A stretch of 64,000 bases of DNA from contig NZ_JAPWGX010000008.1 of the NCBI RefSeq assembly GCF_027213965.1, forward strand, positions 20,393 to 84,392, written 5' to 3'. A program made the translations under genes and the position numbers. Numbering within the stretch: the stretch's first letter is position 1; the number at the start of each line of letters is the position of its first letter. This stretch comes from Maritalea porphyrae (GTDB taxonomy: Bacteria; Pseudomonadota; Alphaproteobacteria; Rhizobiales; Devosiaceae). Of this stretch, positions 60,870 through 64,000 are shown one piece after another. The notes beneath the pieces were generated by a model that saw only the letters and a list, made by a program, of their open reading frames with translations, ran no database searches and was not told the origin of the DNA.

Positions 60870-62366
60870 TACATCATGACCGCCGGCAGGCAAAAATAAA
60901 TCGTCTTTTGCCGAACCAATTAGATTTTCAGCCTCATCACTTCCCGCAATCGTTGAGAACGATTCAATATTTGCCTTGATTGTTTCAATAGTGACATCGG
61001 CATTTCCTTCACCATCTCGCGGATCGGAAGAAGTCCAATCAAAGCTATATGCATAAAAATGCAGTTCGCCATCTTTGTGAAAAGGAAAATACTGCTTTTG
61101 CTTGCTCTCAATGAAGGTGGACGTAGCGTTTGAGAACACACCGCCATTGTTCAAATAAATCTCAGTTCTGTAGTAGTCACCATTGTAGTGAGTACCTTGA
61201 CCAATAATGTCGACCCAACCATCCCGGTTCAAGTCGTAAAACTTGAAGTCATTCAGGTATGTTCGATCAACACCATCGGCAATTATCAGATTCTGAGAGA
61301 CCGAAAAACTGCCATTTCCGTCATTAAACAAAACCTGAAGACCGGTGCCAGCATAACCTAGAACCGTTTCAGTTGGCCGGTCGTTTTGAAATGTTGAAAG
61401 TAAGACTAGATCAAGGTCTCCGTCACGGTCGATATCAGCCGAATTGCCTTCTAGCCCAATTGTCCCTTTTCGCTTTAGATCAAAGCTGCCAAATTCAATT
61501 GCCCCACCAAACCCAAAAATACTTTCAGGCAACTCAATGACTTGTTCGTCGGTGAAGCCGCCATCCCCGTCGTTAAGAAAGATCAAGTTTCCTTTGGTAA
61601 TATTGTCAGCAAGTACTGCTAAATCTTTATCGCCGTCGCCGTCTGCGTCAAAAACAACGGCTCCCGTAAACGTGTTACTATAATAAACCGTATTCCCATC
61701 AGCATCGAGATAACTATGAGTCGTATAGTCTTTATAAATCACGTTTGTTTGCGTCAGCAGGTTTGGTAATTTTATTTGGTCGTATGTGAGTATATTGTTG
61801 CCAATAGACAAGCTCAAAAAACTTCGATCTATGTCCGGCCCTGACTTGCTATTGTCACCGTTCTCAATACTTGTGGTAAAAACATCGTCGAGCCCGTTTC
61901 CTGTAATATCGCCAACAGCAACATTGTGTGTCCAAACATCAACGCTAATAGCTTTTGAAGCGACCCAAGTTCCATCAGCCTGGCTAAGGTAAAACACGTC
62001 TGGTTCACCTTGCTCATCAAAGATGATGGGATCATCTTCAAAATATGGATCTGTGCCTGCACCACCTAGTACAAAGTCCAGTCGACCATCGCCATTGAAG
62101 TCACCAACCGATAAATCTAGCCCCAGAGAAGACGATGTATCGCCCGAAATATAGGCCGATGTCTCATCTGACAGCGACCCGTCACTTTGCTGAATGTAGA
62201 CCCGCAGTTTTGCTTCGGGCAGGACGACTTGTGATGAAGCCCATGCTCGAACTGAATTTGCGTAGACAAGCAGGTCAGCAAGCCCATCTCCGTCAACATC
62301 CATGATTTCATGCCAAACCAAACCCCAATTGTCGCCGACATCGAATGTGCTTGAATTCAAAATCAT
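60081..62366 (-). CDS. FG-GAP/VCBS repeat protein with C-terminal DUF4214 (second)
   Basis: 761 residues. Residues 1-490: calcium-type loops IMDVDGDGLADLLVYA, DFNGDGRLDFVLGG, DADGDGDKDLAVLAD, DIDRDGDLDLVLLS, DLNRDGWVDIIGQG. Residues 499-761 (RTX-like stretch and DUF4214) are the same as in the 742-aa protein, while the N-terminal parts differ. No signal peptide. Divergent from the LuxR-type regulator at 62762. Ribosome site weak (GAGAAAAT). Confidence 0.85.
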   Translation of the reverse strand: MILNSSTFDVGDNWGLVWHEIMDVDGDGLADLLVYANSVRAWASSQVVLPEAKLRVYIQQSDGSLSDETSAYISGDTSSSLGLDLSVGDFNGDGRLDFVLGGAGTDPYFEDDPIIFDEQGEPDVFYLSQADGTWVASKAISVDVWTHNVAVGDITGNGLDDVFTTSIENGDNSKSGPDIDRSFLSLSIGNNILTYDQIKLPNLLTQTNVIYKDYTTHSYLDADGNTVYYSNTFTGAVVFDADGDGDKDLAVLADNITKGNLIFLNDGDGGFTDEQVIELPESIFGFGGAIEFGSFDLKRKGTIGLEGNSADIDRDGDLDLVLLSTFQNDRPTETVLGYAGTGLQVLFNDGNGSFSVSQNLIIADGVDRTYLNDFKFYDLNRDGWVDIIGQGTHYNGDYYRTEIYLNNGGVFSNATSTFIESKQKQYFPFHKDGELHFYAYSFDWTSSDPRDGEGNADVTIETIKANIESFSTIAGSDEAENLIGSAKDDLFLPAGGHDVIDGGAGTDTAIYAGDAKHFSITINKGGAVNVQDRSGAEGTDSLISIEKIDFQTGAKDVNLDVLDGVVNVSSADLSAFIEMYIAYFNRAPDAEGLFYWGTRLSEGMSKNQIAESFYVQPETKALYTNPDDTSGFVTAVYQNFLGRAPDTEGFNYWVKQLDDGVVSKPIFLLAIINGAKAATGSQTDVDYFTNKANIGAYYSVIKGLSNVDNGKAAMALYDGTAGSITAAKNAIDGYYNAALDANNGELLINLVGVMDDPFALV

Positions 62367-62433
62367 ATTTTCTCGACTTGTTTACTGCCGGAAGACCACT
62401 TTCCTGGCCATAGTATTCGGCAGGACGCAGCAA

Positions 62434-62577
62434 TTAGATTGATGTTCTCCACCCACAAACAACAATTGCAGGTTTATTACTTTCACCGATAGTTCCTTGT
62501 CCAATATGGGGAACAACAGCACCCGTTTTTCCGCTGCTTGTTGTCCACAGCCCCGCAAAGCTAATCAATTCTGACAT
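62434..62577 (-). CDS. Small 47-aa protein upstream of the FG-GAP gene
   Basis: ATG 62577 with GAGGGAG about 5 nt upstream; encodes 47 residues (MSELISFAGLWTTSSGKTGA, then a Gly-rich part ending CGWRTSI). It ends 67 bp before the FG-GAP gene on the same strand. Not recognised. Confidence 0.4.
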   Translation of the reverse strand: MSELISFAGLWTTSSGKTGAVVPHIGQGTIGESNKPAIVVCGWRTSI

Positions 62578-62761
62578 GGCGCTCCCTCACCAAACTCAAA
62601 CTGAACATGACGATTTTAAGAGCGTTTGAACTTGATACCACCCCCAAACGGGTGGTTAAATTCCAAGCGTAAAGCACCAAATGCATAATTTTCTTGGCAT
62701 AAACAATATTTTGAGCAAAATGTTTGGATAAGACTATACCGACGAGGCAAGAATTCTTGAG

Positions 62762-63922
62762 ATGAGAGACACTATATTGCAGTCGACCCACAATCTAGTT
62801 CTGCAAATCTATGACACGATCGATAATCAGTCTTTGTGGTCAACTGTTTTGGACAAATGTGCGTGGTTTGTTGGCGCCAAAAGCTGTGCAGTTTTTGACC
62901 AAATAGTAACACCGACTGCTATCCATAACTTCAGGTTGTCGCAAAGCTCAAACTCATACTCTGAGTTTGGAATGGACACCTATGTGGATCGGTTTATTGA
63001 ACAGGAACTAAATGACAGAGGTCACGCCAAACAAGCAGTCGCAATTTCAGACCGCATAGAAGTCTTAAGTGACGAAGTGACCTATACTGACTATTCAGAG
63101 TTTCTGCGGCGCGACAACGTATCATATCTTCGCGAACTTGGACTTAGGCATCGAGCTATTTCATTCCTCAATAAAGACAATCTAAATAGTTCCCAGCTAA
63201 CGTTTCAGTTTGGCGACAACAGAGGCCCCATAACCAAAGATGAGGTTAGAAATGTTGAAACGCTCTTGCCACATATAGCGAAAGCACTGGACTTAGGGCG
63301 CTTAGTTTATCAAGCCAAAGACGCACATCGTGGAATACTCTCCGCGATGGATAGGCTGGCTATCGGTGTCTGCGTTTTGGACAGATTTGGACACGTGACT
63401 GCCCAAAACAATGAGTTTGAGCGTCAATCCGAATGTTATGGCGTCTTTTTCGCAAATCCTAGCAGCAAGCTTTGTTTCCGCAAACCTTCAGATCAACTCA
63501 AGTTCGACGAACTAAACGCAAATGCGCAGAATAATGGTAAATTTGGCGCCCGGCCGAGGAAGGAAGCCGTTGCGACCCGAACTGGCGAGGTGTTGTGTAT
63601 TGAAGTTTCCCCAGTGCAGCACTTAGTTGAGTTAGGTTTCGAGCCACACGGCGGCGCAATAGTATTTAGTACAGACACAAGCAAACCAATTACAGTTGAT
63701 CTGGATTCTGCTGCTAAATACTTTGGTCTCTCCCATGCTGAAACCAAGACCGCACAACTTTTAAGTCAGGGCCTAACAAATAACAAGATTGCTCAAAAAC
63801 TGGATCGGTCCAGTGAGACGATAAAATTCCACATAAAGGCCATATTGAGCAAAACGCGTTGCTCAAACAGAACTCAATTTGTTCGTCTACTTGGGAATTT
63901 CAGAGGTGATTTGATAGAATAG
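62762..63922 (+). CDS. LuxR-type transcriptional regulator (C-terminal HTH), second
   Basis: 386 residues with the same layout as the regulator at 58824: PAS-like middle (AIGVCVLDRFGHVTAQNNEF) and LuxR helix-turn-helix (LSHAETKTAQLLSQGLTNNK, IAQKLDRSSETIKFHIKAIL, CSNRTQFVRLL). It is divergent from the 761-aa FG-GAP gene, the usual place for a local regulator. An IS3-type end begins 2 bp after its stop. Confidence 0.86.
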   Translation: MRDTILQSTHNLVLQIYDTIDNQSLWSTVLDKCAWFVGAKSCAVFDQIVTPTAIHNFRLSQSSNSYSEFGMDTYVDRFIEQELNDRGHAKQAVAISDRIEVLSDEVTYTDYSEFLRRDNVSYLRELGLRHRAISFLNKDNLNSSQLTFQFGDNRGPITKDEVRNVETLLPHIAKALDLGRLVYQAKDAHRGILSAMDRLAIGVCVLDRFGHVTAQNNEFERQSECYGVFFANPSSKLCFRKPSDQLKFDELNANAQNNGKFGARPRKEAVATRTGEVLCIEVSPVQHLVELGFEPHGGAIVFSTDTSKPITVDLDSAAKYFGLSHAETKTAQLLSQGLTNNKIAQKLDRSSETIKFHIKAILSKTRCSNRTQFVRLLGNFRGDLIE

Positions 63923-63923
63923 C

Positions 63924-64000
63924 TGTCCGGCGTCAGTATTTGATAGACAGATTGGTGTTGTTGCGTAAGAGATGGTTTTTGGTTCATCGTAGCCCCTATG
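63924..64000 (+). mobile_element. Left end of a third IS3-family element, running out of the window
   Basis: TGTCCGGCGTCAG starts at 63924, and exactly 59 bp after its first base comes TTCATCGTA, as in copy 2 (TGTCTGACATCAA then TTCATCGTA at the same distance). The transposase should begin just outside. Confidence 0.65.

Overview
The window looks like part of an extrachromosomal replicon (large plasmid or chromid) of an alphaproteobacterium, probably a marine Hyphomicrobiales or Rhodobacterales member of roughly 50% GC. The best evidence is a RepABC-type replication and partition module at 29.5-33.0 kb on the minus strand: ParA-like repA, ParB-like repB overlapping it by ATGA, a gap with a candidate counter-transcribed RNA, then a replication-initiator-like gene. 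RepABC is an alphaproteobacterial arrangement. No rRNA, tRNA or CRISPR array was seen.

Layout. 0-9.4 kb is accessory DNA: an HxlR-controlled operon (glutathione S-transferase, SRPBCC protein, a 55-aa protein, a secreted protein cut by the left edge), a small tyrosine recombinase, a membrane AraC-type regulator with a membrane-tethered serine hydrolase, and remains of a second plasmid-maintenance region (lysozyme-like protein, short GntR regulator, an unbroken array of 30 octamers, a truncated ParA). 9.4-27.9 kb is a cell-wall sugar locus: BadF-type amino-sugar kinase, MurQ, an RpiR regulator with three matching operators, a CUT1 sugar ABC importer, two class-C beta-lactamase-like hydrolases, D-lactate dehydrogenase, AnmK, an oligopeptide-type ABC importer and a GntR/UTRA regulator. 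The parts form a route: import MurNAc, anhydroMurNAc or muropeptides, make MurNAc-6-P, split it with MurQ into GlcNAc-6-P and D-lactate, and oxidise the D-lactate with Dld. 28-35 kb holds a RES/Xre toxin-antitoxin pair, the replication module, a Fic protein and a dead PfkB kinase fragment.

35.1-48.2 kb is the most unusual part. Methylthioribose kinase (mtnK) and methylthioribose-1-P isomerase (mtnA) sit with a RhaD-like aldolase/dehydrogenase fusion, a SorC-type regulator, a ribose-type ABC importer, a FucU-type mutarotase, a split transketolase and a RuBisCO-like protein. Related operator sequences precede the divergent and downstream operons, so they look like one regulon for catabolism of an imported 5-modified ribose (5-methylthioribose or 5-deoxyribose). 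Two alternative fates for the ketose-1-phosphate appear to be encoded together.

48.2-64 kb is insertion-sequence and surface-protein territory: an ISNCY element truncated by an IS3-family element, itself truncated by a second IS3-family copy, then three large FG-GAP/DUF4214/RTX-like proteins and two LuxR-type regulators. Two of the large proteins share a perfect 825-bp 3' segment, and a further IS3-type end begins 2 bp after the last regulator and leaves the window. All functions are read from sequence motifs without database searches.
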